A stretch of 64,000 nucleotides of DNA from CAINVV01 sp037140615 (GCA_037140615.1 JBAXED010000005.1:1-64000); one strand, 5' to 3'; positions 43,774-53,579 are shown, counted from the first letter of the stretch. Program-made: numbers and translations. Notes: generated from the letters alone by a model not told the origin.

Positions 43774-46700
43774 TTACTGCTCTTTGACTCTGATATTCCT
43801 GAACTTCACGATCGAACCATGACCCAGGAAGCCAATATGACCGGTGGTATTGAGGAGTCCGGGGTGTTCTTTGTGGTCAAGCGTGCCATTTCTGCTGGCT
43901 TTGGCAATATCCCCATCGGTAATGACATTTCCATTGAGGATCACCTTGACATTGTTGCCTTTGACGACAACTTCCTCATAATTCCATTGTCCGGTAGGTT
44001 TTAATGATCCACGCTTGGCAGGAATGACGCCATAAACCGATCCGTGGTATTGATACTGCTGCAGGTCGGCATAAATAGGTGCATCATCATCCAGAATTTG
44101 CAGCTCCATGCCAACATAAGCCGCATCACCCTGAAGCGGTGCGCGTATCCCCAAACCATTGTTGGCACCCGGTGTAAGCATAAACTCGAACCTGAAGGTG
44201 AAATCCTTGTACTGACCCTGCGTGAAGAGGTTTCCGTGCGACGGACCGTTGTCAATATTGAGCACAATCTCGCCGTTCTTTACTTCATAGTCGACCGTAT
44301 TTCCTACCCAGCCATCAAAATTGATCCCATTGAAAAGTGGAACGAAACCCTCCTTCTGCTCATCGGCCGATAGGACATAATGGTTGTCGTTGATCTCGTT
44401 GACAAAGATATCCCTGAAAGCCAGATCAGTGCCATGCGCCTGAAGTTCAATGGCATCTTTGGGGAAAATTGGAATAGAACGATCCCAGTAGTTTTCGAGC
44501 GGAACCTGGTCAACAACGAGTATTCCGTTTAAGGTTACCGTGACCTTCTCACCCACCATTTTGATGTAGAAATGGTTCCAGTCGCCAATCGGGTTGTCAG
44601 CCACCTTAAGCGGTGTACTCCTGTATTTCTGGTTGTTGTACAATCCGCCTGAGCCAACCTGAGCGCCAACTTCAACACGCGAAGTGTCCCAGATCTGAAC
44701 CTGTGGAGTGCCCCTAAGATAGATGCCGCTGTCGCCCTTTTTAGTGATACGCCAATCCACAACCATCTCGAAATCTCCGTATTGTTTTTCAGAGCAGAGG
44801 TTGTCGCCGGCACCGTTGAAAACGATCGAATTGTCCTTTACGCTCCAGGTTTTGGTGGCTTTGGCATTGGATTCAACCTGTTTGGCAGCCAATTCTTCGG
44901 GAGTCATTTTGGCACGGGTAACAGGATTGCCAACCAACCCTTTCCAACCTTTCAGGTCTTTGCCATTGAACATGGAAACATATCCCTGCTCATCCGGCAT
45001 AGAGGCCAGGTATTTTTTGATCTTCTCCTTGTCATAATCGCTTTCTGCACCCTTGATCAAAGGCAACGACTTTGTCAGTGCATTTTTCGCGATCTCACCG
45101 GTTAGGCCGGTAGTTTTGCCTGATCCGGGCAAAGCAATCTGCATCACTGCGGAAGCTGCACTAAATTTCAATTCTTTGTCATCAAGGAATTTAGAGGTAT
45201 AAACCAGGGTCAAGAAAGTCCTGAGGTCTCCCAATCGGTCGATCACGGACAGTTTCTGTTCCTTGCTGATTGCCAGCGTCATCACCTTTCGGTATAGAAG
45301 TAATTTCTGGTCGTCAGGCAAGGCTGAATGGGCAACCAGATCCACAAATCCCTTGAATGCTTTGACTTTGTAAGTCGGATTGGTGGCACAAATCTGGTAC
45401 AAAGCATCGGCAGCATCTGCACTGCTCCATTTCAGCAAGGCACCAAAAGCTGACTCTTTTACAGCCAGATCTTGCGAACCAAATGCCTCAACTACTTTGT
45501 TCAATGCTTCTCTGCTCCCTAGCCGGGAAAGCACTTCGAGCGTCCGTCCAGGATCAGCGGTACCTGTCAGCTGATTGATAAATTTAGTCTTTTCTTCTCC
45601 GTTCAAGCCGGATGCAGCATTGATCAACGAAAGCTGAACGCCTGAAATTTGGTCTTTTGAAGAAGCTTTCTTCAGCAGATCAATCAAGACAGGAATATTT
45701 TCTTCGGAAGAGAGATTCTTCAACGCGGCAAAGGCTGCGGCCGAAATATCCTGGTCGGCATTTGAGGTAAAAGCCAGCACTTTTCCGAATTCTGATTTCA
45801 CCGCCTTGGCACCGATCAGTCGGATGACCTCTATTTTGGTGGCTTTTGGGGCTTTCTCCAATGCAGAAGACAAGCGGGACATATGCGCTGCCTCCAATCT
45901 TCGTGACAAGGCTTTCGCAGTTGCGGCCGCATCCGGACCGGTTAACAGATAGTCTTCCAAAACTTTAACTGCTTTGTCATTTTTGATGTTGGCGATGGCC
46001 TCGACTCCTGCAATGCGGATGACATCAGCACCAGAAAATAATGCCATTTCAAATGAAGGTAGCAATTCGGGATCTCCTTTCCGACCCAACATCTCCACGA
46101 TTTCGGCGCAAGGATCGCTTTTTTGCCCAGCTAAATCAACTGCCTTGATAATCCATTTCCTGGTCGCAGAAACATCCAGCAGTCCGGCGGCCAAATTCAA
46201 CACACCCGCCCGGTATGCTTTATCAGCGTTGTCAAATTCGCTTAACAACAAAGGTACTGACTCAAAACCCCCAAACTTCACTTTAAGGGCCAGTGCTGCA
46301 GATCTGAATTGCAACTGATTGGTATTCTTGCAATTGGTCATCAAATCATTCAAAACTTTTTCACCCATTTCCTGGTCTTCCAGGAATTCTTGTTCGCTCA
46401 GCCGACCTGCATATACCAGAAGTGCATTGACACTCCCGGTAGGTTCGTATAGATACTGAGCTTTTGATGCTTTTTCCTTCAACAAGCTATAGCTGCGATT
46501 GTTACCGAATAAAGCAATTGATTCCAGGATCACCCGTTGAAGTTTTGGATCAGCCGTTTCCAGTTTTTTGGTCAAAATAAGATCGGAATCGTTGATTCCC
46601 AGCTGACCAACGGCTTTGGAAAGTGCCAGTTCGGGAATTCCCCTGGCAGATTCAAGCGCGGTCAAAATTGTCTTTCTAACTGGGTTATCGTAAGTTTCCA

Positions 46701-47256
46701 AACCATTAGAGGAAGAGTCAAAAATTGACTTTCTAACTTGTAAAGCATAAAATGCCTTACCATCAGTAGATGATGAAATTGCAATAAACACCTTGATCGC
46801 GGCATCGCAAAGCTTATCGTCCAGCAAGTATTCGCTCAGGAGGACTAAAGACTGAGAAGAGGCTACAAAATAGAGCTGTGTAAGGTAGAAAGCTTGAACA
46901 TCCTTGTCAGTGCTCGCTTTTAAGGCGGAAAGCAATCCCTTTTCGACCATCAATTTATCGGCTTCCTTGCCAAATTGAGATACATATTTAGCCAGACTGG
47001 CTACTACAAACCTGGCAGCTACATCATCACCGGTTCCGGGAGGAATAATTTTGGCAGCAAACAAGGCAAAACCCTCTTCTTTGAGATCTGCCACTTCGCC
47101 CATCAGCGTATTGAGCCTTTCCTGATCTTTGGTTGGCACCTGCGCAAGGGCATCGGCCACTTTGGTATTGATGGTTCTGTTGATCTGTCCGAGGCCGGTG
47201 AAAGCAAGGCCCAAGAGCATCAAAACGATTGTTGAAATTGAAAATATTTTCTTCAT
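43774..47256 (-). CDS. HEAT-repeat protein with two DUF1080 (3-keto-disaccharide hydrolase) domains
   Basis: 1160 aa from MKKIFSISTIVLMLLGLAFT (signal peptide; ATG at 47256). Residues ~30-740 are alpha-solenoid HEAT-like repeats (DNADKAYRAGVLNLAAGLLD, ALKNLSSEENIPVLIDLLKK, FGALLKWSSADAADALYQI). Two DUF1080 domains follow: ~757-955 (MFNGKDLKGWKG, KKGDSGIYLRGTPQVQIWDT, LQAHGTDLAFRDIFV) and ~966-1160 (LFNGINFDGWVG, ANNGLGIRAPLQGDAAYVG, GHIGFLGHGSIVKFRNIRV). The family cleaves 3-keto-glycosides or binds sugars via a concanavalin-like fold. The preceding gene is a Gfo/Idh/MocA oxidoreductase 19 bases upstream, so oxidation and cleavage are likely coupled. Confidence 0.92.
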   Translation of the reverse strand: MKKIFSISTIVLMLLGLAFTGLGQINRTINTKVADALAQVPTKDQERLNTLMGEVADLKEEGFALFAAKIIPPGTGDDVAARFVVASLAKYVSQFGKEADKLMVEKGLLSALKASTDKDVQAFYLTQLYFVASSQSLVLLSEYLLDDKLCDAAIKVFIAISSSTDGKAFYALQVRKSIFDSSSNGLETYDNPVRKTILTALESARGIPELALSKAVGQLGINDSDLILTKKLETADPKLQRVILESIALFGNNRSYSLLKEKASKAQYLYEPTGSVNALLVYAGRLSEQEFLEDQEMGEKVLNDLMTNCKNTNQLQFRSAALALKVKFGGFESVPLLLSEFDNADKAYRAGVLNLAAGLLDVSATRKWIIKAVDLAGQKSDPCAEIVEMLGRKGDPELLPSFEMALFSGADVIRIAGVEAIANIKNDKAVKVLEDYLLTGPDAAATAKALSRRLEAAHMSRLSSALEKAPKATKIEVIRLIGAKAVKSEFGKVLAFTSNADQDISAAAFAALKNLSSEENIPVLIDLLKKASSKDQISGVQLSLINAASGLNGEEKTKFINQLTGTADPGRTLEVLSRLGSREALNKVVEAFGSQDLAVKESAFGALLKWSSADAADALYQICATNPTYKVKAFKGFVDLVAHSALPDDQKLLLYRKVMTLAISKEQKLSVIDRLGDLRTFLTLVYTSKFLDDKELKFSAASAVMQIALPGSGKTTGLTGEIAKNALTKSLPLIKGAESDYDKEKIKKYLASMPDEQGYVSMFNGKDLKGWKGLVGNPVTRAKMTPEELAAKQVESNAKATKTWSVKDNSIVFNGAGDNLCSEKQYGDFEMVVDWRITKKGDSGIYLRGTPQVQIWDTSRVEVGAQVGSGGLYNNQKYRSTPLKVADNPIGDWNHFYIKMVGEKVTVTLNGILVVDQVPLENYWDRSIPIFPKDAIELQAHGTDLAFRDIFVNEINDNHYVLSADEQKEGFVPLFNGINFDGWVGNTVDYEVKNGEIVLNIDNGPSHGNLFTQGQYKDFTFRFEFMLTPGANNGLGIRAPLQGDAAYVGMELQILDDDAPIYADLQQYQYHGSVYGVIPAKRGSLKPTGQWNYEEVVVKGNNVKVILNGNVITDGDIAKASRNGTLDHKEHPGLLNTTGHIGFLGHGSIVKFRNIRVKEQ

Positions 47257-47275
47257 TTTTTTGGGTTTGAAGGGT

Positions 47276-48526
47276 TTAAATGCTCCACGGTGCGCGCATA
47301 GGTTGATTGATGAGTCTGTTGGCGGCTTCGTCATCGATAAACTGCTGTGTTGCCGGATCGAAATGCAGTGTACGTCCTAGCTGCAGCGCGATGACGCCCA
47401 TGTTGACGATGGTAGCCGAGTGGTATCCGTTCATCTCATTCAATGCAAATTTCTTGCGCGTTTTCACAGATTCCGTGAAGCTGGTAATTTGTGGTTCCGG
47501 ATCAGGCAGCGTCGCAATAAAAGATTGCAGATTCGGAATGGTTGATTTGAATCCCCTGAAGATTTTGCCATTTGGTCCTTCGATGTAGGCAGCATCTTTG
47601 TCGCGGTTTTCACCGTCCAGGATAATTTGACAGCCATCGGCATAGGTATATTCTATCCTTCTCCATGATCCAACCGCATCATAATGTTGCTCGGGAGCAT
47701 CAATTTCAACCTTTACCGGACTGGTATCATCTTTCCCAAGTAAATACTGTACAGGATCGAGGTAATGCTGGCCCATATCGCCGAGTCCGCCGCCATCATA
47801 ATCCCAGTAACCGCGGAACTTGGCATGTACGCGTTCCGGATTGTATGGCTTGTAAGGTGCTGGCCCGAGCCACATGTCGTAGTCCAGTTCCTCAGGAACG
47901 GGCATGGGTTTGAGATTGCGTTCACCGCTCCAGTAGAATTTCCAGTCGTAGCCGGTAATTCCGCTGACGGTTACTTTCAATGGCCATCCGAGGATGCCGC
48001 TCTGGATCACTTTCTTCAGCGGTTTCACATCGGTGCCCAATCCGTAGAATGTATCCTTGAACCGGAACCAGGTATTGAGCCTGAAGATCCTGTTGTATTT
48101 GTTGATTTCCTCCACTACCCTGAGACCTTCTCCAATGGTGCGGGTCATCGGCTTTTCACACCAGATATCTTTCCCGGCGCGGGCAGCCTCAACGGCCATG
48201 ATACCGTGCCAATGAGGAGGAGTTGCAATGTGTACGATGTCGATATCGGGCTGGAGCAACAACTCCCGAAAATCGTGGTAGGTTTTCACCGGATTCGGGA
48301 TCATCTTTTGAACCTGTGCAAGGTGATTCTTGTCGACATCACAAATGGCCACTACGCGGGTATCTTCATACCCAATGTGACCGCGACCCATGCCGCCTAC
48401 TCCGATAATGGCTTTTGTCAGCTGATCGCTGGGTGCTGTAAAACCGGTTCCCCCGAGCACATGTCTCGGCACAACCATGATGCCTGCCAGGGCAAGCGAG
48501 GTGTTGAGAAAGCTTCTTCTTTTCAT
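47276..48526 (-). CDS. Gfo/Idh/MocA-family oxidoreductase 3 (Tat-exported)
   Basis: 416 aa from MKRRSFLNTSLALAGIMVVP (twin-arginine signal; ATG at 48526, preferred over an ATG 27 bases upstream). Rossmann motif AIIGVGGMGRGHIGYED at about residues 39-55 and the intact EKP motif GKDIWCEKPMTRT, followed by DYDGGGLGDMGQHYLDPVQY in the second domain. As the first gene of an operon with the double-DUF1080 protein it is the best candidate for a periplasmic enzyme forming a 3-keto-glycoside. A D-type repeat lies in its leader. Confidence 0.93.
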   Translation of the reverse strand: MKRRSFLNTSLALAGIMVVPRHVLGGTGFTAPSDQLTKAIIGVGGMGRGHIGYEDTRVVAICDVDKNHLAQVQKMIPNPVKTYHDFRELLLQPDIDIVHIATPPHWHGIMAVEAARAGKDIWCEKPMTRTIGEGLRVVEEINKYNRIFRLNTWFRFKDTFYGLGTDVKPLKKVIQSGILGWPLKVTVSGITGYDWKFYWSGERNLKPMPVPEELDYDMWLGPAPYKPYNPERVHAKFRGYWDYDGGGLGDMGQHYLDPVQYLLGKDDTSPVKVEIDAPEQHYDAVGSWRRIEYTYADGCQIILDGENRDKDAAYIEGPNGKIFRGFKSTIPNLQSFIATLPDPEPQITSFTESVKTRKKFALNEMNGYHSATIVNMGVIALQLGRTLHFDPATQQFIDDEAANRLINQPMRAPWSI

Positions 48527-48560
48527 TTTAACAGTTATTATAGAGTTGTTCAATTATTAA

Positions 48561-48594
48561 AAAAGTGACTAAAGTGAACTAAAGTGACTAAAGT
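48561..48594. repeat. Family D repeat in the oxidoreductase 3 leader
   Basis: Three or four units GTGACTAAA/GTGAACTAAA; on the mRNA strand of the oxidoreductase it reads CTTTAGTCA/CTTTAGTTCA, ~35 bases before the ATG. Same orientation as at the DUF6807 and oxidoreductase 2 genes. Confidence 0.75.
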
Positions 48595-48685
48595 ATATCG
48601 CATTTATCTAAATTTTGCCTGTTTTTCGTCTCGCGCCAGGGGATTGCAAATCCGTTGGTGCTATTACGAGCGAGTATTTAAGAGT

Positions 48686-48738
48686 TGCACCCGCCCCCTC
48701 TCCCACTCGCCTAGTCCCCTAGTCCTCCCAGTCTTAGA
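48686..48738. repeat. Family A repeat at the end of ggt
   Basis: CGCCCCCTC, TCCCACTCGCC and AGTCCCCT units; runs into the gamma-glutamyltransferase stop codon (48734-48736). Purine-rich on the ggt mRNA. Confidence 0.65.
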
Positions 48739-50428
48739 AGCCCGCGGCTTGCCCGTCCTTCCGGGACTCCGAGGCACCGAAGTAAACCTTGTTTTTGTCA
48801 TCCCATTTGATGGCCTGGTATCCGCCGTAAATTCCGTTTGTATATTGAATCTGGTGGCCTTTGCCAAGTAATTGCCGGATAGTTTCGTAAGGTACACCAC
48901 TTTCCAGATACACCACTCCTCCATCGGTCATCTTTTCCCCGGTAGGTTCGCTCGATCCTTCGTGGCAAATCCGCGGAGCATCACCGGCTTCCTGAAGGTT
49001 CATGCCGAAATCGATCAGGTTCACCACCATCTGAACATGGCCTTGGGGTTGCATGGATCCGCCCATCAGTCCAAAGCTGATAAAGGGTTTGCCATCCTTG
49101 GTAATAAATGCCGGAATGATGGTATGGAAAGGTCGTTTGTGCGGTTCGTAACGGTTAACATGTGTGAAAGTAGAGTCAATGATAAACATCTCGCCACGGT
49201 CCTGAAGAATGAAGCCTAACTTACCCGGCGTCATTCCGGAACCCATTCCGCGATAGTTGCTTTGGATCAGCGAGACCATGTTGCCGTCTTTGTCGGCCGT
49301 GGTCATGTAAATGGTATTGCCCTGCTCGAGGTTGCCGGCTGGATAGCTTTTTGCCGATCTGGCTGCATCGAAAAGCTTCAACCGCTCTTTGGCGTAAGCT
49401 TTCGAAATCAACTTTTCCATCGGAACCTTGTTGAAATCAGGATCTGCGTAGTATTTGGCACGGTCTTCGAAAGCCAGTTTCTTCGTCTCGACAAAAGTAT
49501 GGATGTACTCTGCACTGCCGAAACCCATCTTGGCCACATCGAAATTTTCCAGCATATTCAGCATTTGCAGAACGGCAGTTCCCTGTCCGTTGGGAGGTAA
49601 TTCCCAAACATCGTATCCACGGTAGTTGGTTGAGATTGGTTCTACCCAGTCGGAATGATGGTCGGCCAGGTCGCGGGTGCTCAAAAACCCGCCCTGCTCT
49701 TTCATGTAATCAGCAATTTTCTGCGCTACTTCTCCTTTGTAGAACGCATCTCTGCCTCCTGCTGCAATTTTTTCGAGTGTCGCAGCCAGATACGGATTTT
49801 TAAACACTTCCCCTTTGGCAGGTGCCTTTCCGTTGGGCATATAAATCTCTTTGAACCCGGGGTATTTCTGCAGATTCCTGGAATTTGAATTCCAATAGTA
49901 GGCGATCACCTCCGTAACCGGGAATCCCTCTTTGGCATAACTGATGGCAGGTTTTAGCAGGTCTGAAAAAGGAAGCTTGCCAAATTTTTTGTGCAGTTCG
50001 GACCAGCCATCCACACATCCGGGTACAGAAACCGACAGCGGACCAAAAGAGGGAATCCGGGTGATGCCATGCTTTTTGAAATAGTCGTAGGTTAGGTCAT
50101 AAGGCGAACGGCCACTGGCATTCAGACCATATAGCTTCTGCGTTTTTGCATCCCAGACGATGGCAAAAAGGTCACCACCGATGCCATTGCTGACGGGTTC
50201 AACCAATCCAAGGACGGCATTGGCAGCAATGGCAGCATCGACGGCATTGCCGCCGGCTTTGAGAATATCGAGGGCTACCTGGGTAGCCAGCGGCTGACTC
50301 GTACAAGCCATCCCATGCTGTGCGATAATTTCGGATCGTGTCGCAAAAGCCTTGCCGGTGACCCGGTCTTGTGCTAGCAGATTAAATGTTAGGCTAATAG
50401 CGAAAAGCAGCGAAAGGAAATTCTTCAT
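48734..50428 (-). CDS. ggt: Gamma-glutamyltransferase, secreted
   Basis: 564 aa from MKNFLSLLFAISLTFNLLAQ (signal peptide; ATG at 50428). Landmarks are the N-terminal HGMACTSQPLATQVALDIL KAGGNAVDAAIAANAVLGLV, FFKKHGITRIPSFGPLSVSVPG, the presumed autoprocessing/nucleophile Thr in QGNTIYMTTADKDGNMVSLI (about residue 370) and the GLMGGSMQPQGHVQMVVNLI segment. The enzyme transfers the gamma-glutamyl group of glutathione or glutamine in the periplasm after self-cleavage into two chains. The cleavage site sequence departs from the E. coli TTHYSV motif but the family assignment is secure. It is divergent from the D-lactate dehydrogenase-like gene. Confidence 0.92.
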   Translation of the reverse strand: MKNFLSLLFAISLTFNLLAQDRVTGKAFATRSEIIAQHGMACTSQPLATQVALDILKAGGNAVDAAIAANAVLGLVEPVSNGIGGDLFAIVWDAKTQKLYGLNASGRSPYDLTYDYFKKHGITRIPSFGPLSVSVPGCVDGWSELHKKFGKLPFSDLLKPAISYAKEGFPVTEVIAYYWNSNSRNLQKYPGFKEIYMPNGKAPAKGEVFKNPYLAATLEKIAAGGRDAFYKGEVAQKIADYMKEQGGFLSTRDLADHHSDWVEPISTNYRGYDVWELPPNGQGTAVLQMLNMLENFDVAKMGFGSAEYIHTFVETKKLAFEDRAKYYADPDFNKVPMEKLISKAYAKERLKLFDAARSAKSYPAGNLEQGNTIYMTTADKDGNMVSLIQSNYRGMGSGMTPGKLGFILQDRGEMFIIDSTFTHVNRYEPHKRPFHTIIPAFITKDGKPFISFGLMGGSMQPQGHVQMVVNLIDFGMNLQEAGDAPRICHEGSSEPTGEKMTDGGVVYLESGVPYETIRQLLGKGHQIQYTNGIYGGYQAIKWDDKNKVYFGASESRKDGQAAGF

Positions 50429-50564
50429 GGGTTTTTTCAAGCGTTTCAGCATTCAAAATTGTCGGCTGATATGGACGTAAATATAATCATTCTTGAAGTG
50501 AAACTGAGGCTGCAAGGAATTTTTTCCCTACTTTTAGAGTCGACTAATCATCCTTTTTAACCGC

Positions 50565-53426
50565 ATGTTGACAGGCAATTTTCAGCAACTTTATGAACGG
50601 TTGGTTCCCACCATTGACCGTCACCGCATCTTTCACGATCCGCTGCACACACTTGCCTTCGGGACGGATGCCAGTTTCTATCGGCTGATACCCAAAATGG
50701 TGATAAAAGCCAGGAACGAAGCGGAGATTGCGCTGATTCTGGAAGAAGCGTCAAAGCTGAAAATAGCCATTACTTTCCGGGCCGCCGGAACAAGTCTGTC
50801 GGGGCAAGCCATTACAGATTCGGTGCTGGTCATCGCTGGCAGTCACTGGAAAAAAGCGGTGGTTGAAGAGAATGGCGCAGCCATCCGGCTTCAGCCCGGA
50901 CTCACGGGAAGTGAAGCCAACGCCTTGCTGGCAAAATATGGCAGAAAGATCGGACCGGATCCGGCCTCCATCCAGGCGGCTATGATCGGCGGCATCGCAG
51001 CCAACAATGCCAGCGGCATGTGTTGCGGAATAGCAGAAAACTCTTACCAGACACTGCTCAGCATGCGGATCATTCTGCAGGACGGGACTATCCTCGATAC
51101 CGGGGATGCAACAAATCTTGACTCTTTCCGTGAATCCCATGCCAGTTTCCTGAACCAGATTGAGCTGCTTAAAGAATCTGTCTCTGAAAATATCGAACTT
51201 ACACAGCGAATACAGCACAAGTACAAAATAAAGAATACAACCGGATACAGTCTCAATGCGCTGGTTGATTTCACGGATCCCATTGATATTCTGCAGCATC
51301 TGATGATTGGATCAGAAGGGACGCTTGGCTTTATCTCTGAAATCAGGTACAGAACGGTCATTGAGCACCCCTGCAAAGCCACCTCGCTCATGCTTTTCCC
51401 AACGATTCACGAGGCTTGCGAAGCTGTCATAAGTCTGCAAAATGCTCCTGTTTCGGCAGTTGAGCTGATCGACAGAGCCGGACTGAAATCAGTCGAAAAT
51501 GAGCAGGGCTTGACTGTAGATTTGAAGATTCTGGCGGACAAAGTTTGTGCCTTGCTGGTTGAAACAAGATCGACCAACAAGGAGGTTCTGAAGAATCAAA
51601 TTGAACAGATTGCAGCCATTGTAGGGAAAATTCCTACCGTTGGATCCGTTGTGTTTACCGCAGATCCTGCTGAATGCGCCCATCTGTGGAAAATCAGAAA
51701 AGGCATGTTCCCCTCTGTTGGAGCAATGCGGAAAAAAGGCACTACCGTGATTATTGAAGATGTGGCATTTCCTCTGGCTCGATTGGCTGAAGCTACCCTT
51801 GACCTTCAACAGTTGTTTGAGAAATGGAATTACCATGAAGCGGTCATTTTTGGTCATGCGCTGATGGGCAATCTGCACTTTGTATTTACGCAGGATTTTT
51901 CGTCCGAAATGGAGGTTGAGCGTTACAAAAACCTTATGGAGGAAGTGTCAGTATTGGTCGTCAAAAAATATGACGGAGCACTAAAAGCCGAGCATGGAAC
52001 CGGTCGGAACATGGCGCCTTTCGTTGAGATGGAATGGGGCAAGGAAGCCTTTCAGCTGATGAAGCGGATCAAAAATATCTTTGATCCGGACTATTTGCTC
52101 AATCCGGGAGTCATTCTCAACACCGATCCTCAGGTTCATCTGAAAAATCTCAAACCGATTCCGGTCGCACACGAAAAAATTGACACTTGCATCGAATGCG
52201 GATTTTGCGAACCAAACTGTGTATCCGCCGAACTGACCCTTACTCCGCGACAACGGATCGTCGCCTACCGGGAGATTGCCAACCTCCGGAAAACCGGGAA
52301 AGAGCCGCATTTACTAGCCCAACTCTTGAAATCGTATCGTTATGCTGGCAACGAAACATGCGCCACCGACGGACTCTGTGCAACTGCCTGTCCTGTGAAA
52401 ATTGATACCGGCAAACTGATCAAATCCATCCGAACGGAGGAAATCGGCACCGGACAAAATAATGGAATTTGGGTTGCCAACAGGATGAGCCAAGTTACCA
52501 AAGTGATGCGAACAGGCCTCAATTTCGTTGCCTTTCTCCATACTATTTTCGGAACAAAATTGATGACAGCCATCACCCAAGGTGTACGTTGGCTCTCATT
52601 CAACAATCTCCCCCAATGGAATCCATGGATGCCCACCGGCGCAAAACCAATCCTCCTTAATTCAACAAACCTTCTTAATCCAACAATCCCAAAATCCGAC
52701 GAATCCAAATCCAAATCTGGGGTTGTTTACTTTCCTTCCTGCATCAACCGCAGCATGGGGCCTTCAAGGTATGAGAAAGAAGGCCAACTGACAGATGTGA
52801 TGCTAAAATTACTTCACAAAGGAGGCTTCGAGGTGATATTTCCGGAGAATCTGGAAAATCTATGTTGCGGCATGGCATTTTCAAGCAAGGGCTACATTGA
52901 AGCAGGAAATATAAAATCAGCAGAACTTGAAGCTGCTCTGCTGCAAGCCAGTGAAAACGGCAAATATCCAATCCTTTGCGACATGAGCCCATGTCTGTAT
53001 ACCATGCGCGAAAGCATGGGATCCCGCATGAAATTGTACGAACCGGTAGAGTTTATTCTGGAACACCTGTTGCCACAACTGACCATTACCTCCCTGGACG
53101 AGACCATAGCTGTCTTTCCGGTGTGCAGCTTGAAGAAATTGGGACTGGATGATAAGCTGACTGAGCTGGCCAAACTTTGTGCTTCCGAGGTAATTGTTGC
53201 CCAATCCAATTGCTGCGGATTTGCCGGCGACCGTGGATTTTCCTTTCCTGAACTGAATCAACACGGATTACGTACCCTGAAGGAGCAACTTCCCAAAACT
53301 GTGCTCAGGGGATACTCCAACAGCAGAACCTGTGAGATCGGACTCAGTCTGCATTCGGGCATTCCGTTTCAATCGATCGTATACCTGGTAGATAAAGTCA
53401 GTACAAGCAAGACCTTAGAACACTAA
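50565..53426 (+). CDS. FAD-linked oxidase / Fe-S / CCG fusion, D-lactate dehydrogenase-like
   Basis: 953 aa. Residues ~40-190 are an FAD-binding PCMH domain (FRAAGTSLSGQAITDSVLVI, GGIAANNASGMCCG), ~200-500 the FAD-oxidase C-terminal domain (HGTGRNMAPFVEMEWG). Two 4Fe-4S motifs follow (CIECGFCEPNC ~541 and CATDGLCATACPVKID ~598), then two CCG domains (ENLCCGMAF ~766, NCCGFAGDRGF ~881). The layout unites GlcD/Dld and GlpC/LldE functions, as in quinone-linked D-lactate or D-2-hydroxyglutarate dehydrogenases. Electrons would go from FAD through the clusters to a quinone reductant. The exact hydroxyacid is unknown. Confidence 0.93.
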   Translation: MLTGNFQQLYERLVPTIDRHRIFHDPLHTLAFGTDASFYRLIPKMVIKARNEAEIALILEEASKLKIAITFRAAGTSLSGQAITDSVLVIAGSHWKKAVVEENGAAIRLQPGLTGSEANALLAKYGRKIGPDPASIQAAMIGGIAANNASGMCCGIAENSYQTLLSMRIILQDGTILDTGDATNLDSFRESHASFLNQIELLKESVSENIELTQRIQHKYKIKNTTGYSLNALVDFTDPIDILQHLMIGSEGTLGFISEIRYRTVIEHPCKATSLMLFPTIHEACEAVISLQNAPVSAVELIDRAGLKSVENEQGLTVDLKILADKVCALLVETRSTNKEVLKNQIEQIAAIVGKIPTVGSVVFTADPAECAHLWKIRKGMFPSVGAMRKKGTTVIIEDVAFPLARLAEATLDLQQLFEKWNYHEAVIFGHALMGNLHFVFTQDFSSEMEVERYKNLMEEVSVLVVKKYDGALKAEHGTGRNMAPFVEMEWGKEAFQLMKRIKNIFDPDYLLNPGVILNTDPQVHLKNLKPIPVAHEKIDTCIECGFCEPNCVSAELTLTPRQRIVAYREIANLRKTGKEPHLLAQLLKSYRYAGNETCATDGLCATACPVKIDTGKLIKSIRTEEIGTGQNNGIWVANRMSQVTKVMRTGLNFVAFLHTIFGTKLMTAITQGVRWLSFNNLPQWNPWMPTGAKPILLNSTNLLNPTIPKSDESKSKSGVVYFPSCINRSMGPSRYEKEGQLTDVMLKLLHKGGFEVIFPENLENLCCGMAFSSKGYIEAGNIKSAELEAALLQASENGKYPILCDMSPCLYTMRESMGSRMKLYEPVEFILEHLLPQLTITSLDETIAVFPVCSLKKLGLDDKLTELAKLCASEVIVAQSNCCGFAGDRGFSFPELNQHGLRTLKEQLPKTVLRGYSNSRTCEIGLSLHSGIPFQSIVYLVDKVSTSKTLEH

Positions 53427-53435
53427 AACTCCTTG

Positions 53436-53579
53436 AGGATTACACAAAAAAACCAGTCAACCAGGGAATACACAGATTAACCCCCTTCCAACCACGGATT
53501 ACACAAATTACACCGATTAAAGAAGAAATTAAACCACTCGCCCTCTCTCCCACTCGCCCAGTCTCCCCCTCCTTCTTCT
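53436..53579. repeat. Composite repeat block (family G then A)
   Basis: 53436-53532 is family G (GGATTACACA, CCAACCACGGATT and ACAAATTACACCGATTAAAG segments); 53533-53579 is family A (CACTCGCCC, TCTCTCCC, AGTCTCCCC). The same G-A order occurs reversed at 9390-9547. It fills the gap between the convergent dehydrogenase and TPR genes. Confidence 0.7.

Noticed and set aside
47765..48568. 267-codon plus-strand frame
   Set aside because: It lies antisense to the Gfo/Idh/MocA gene, whose motifs and start are clear.
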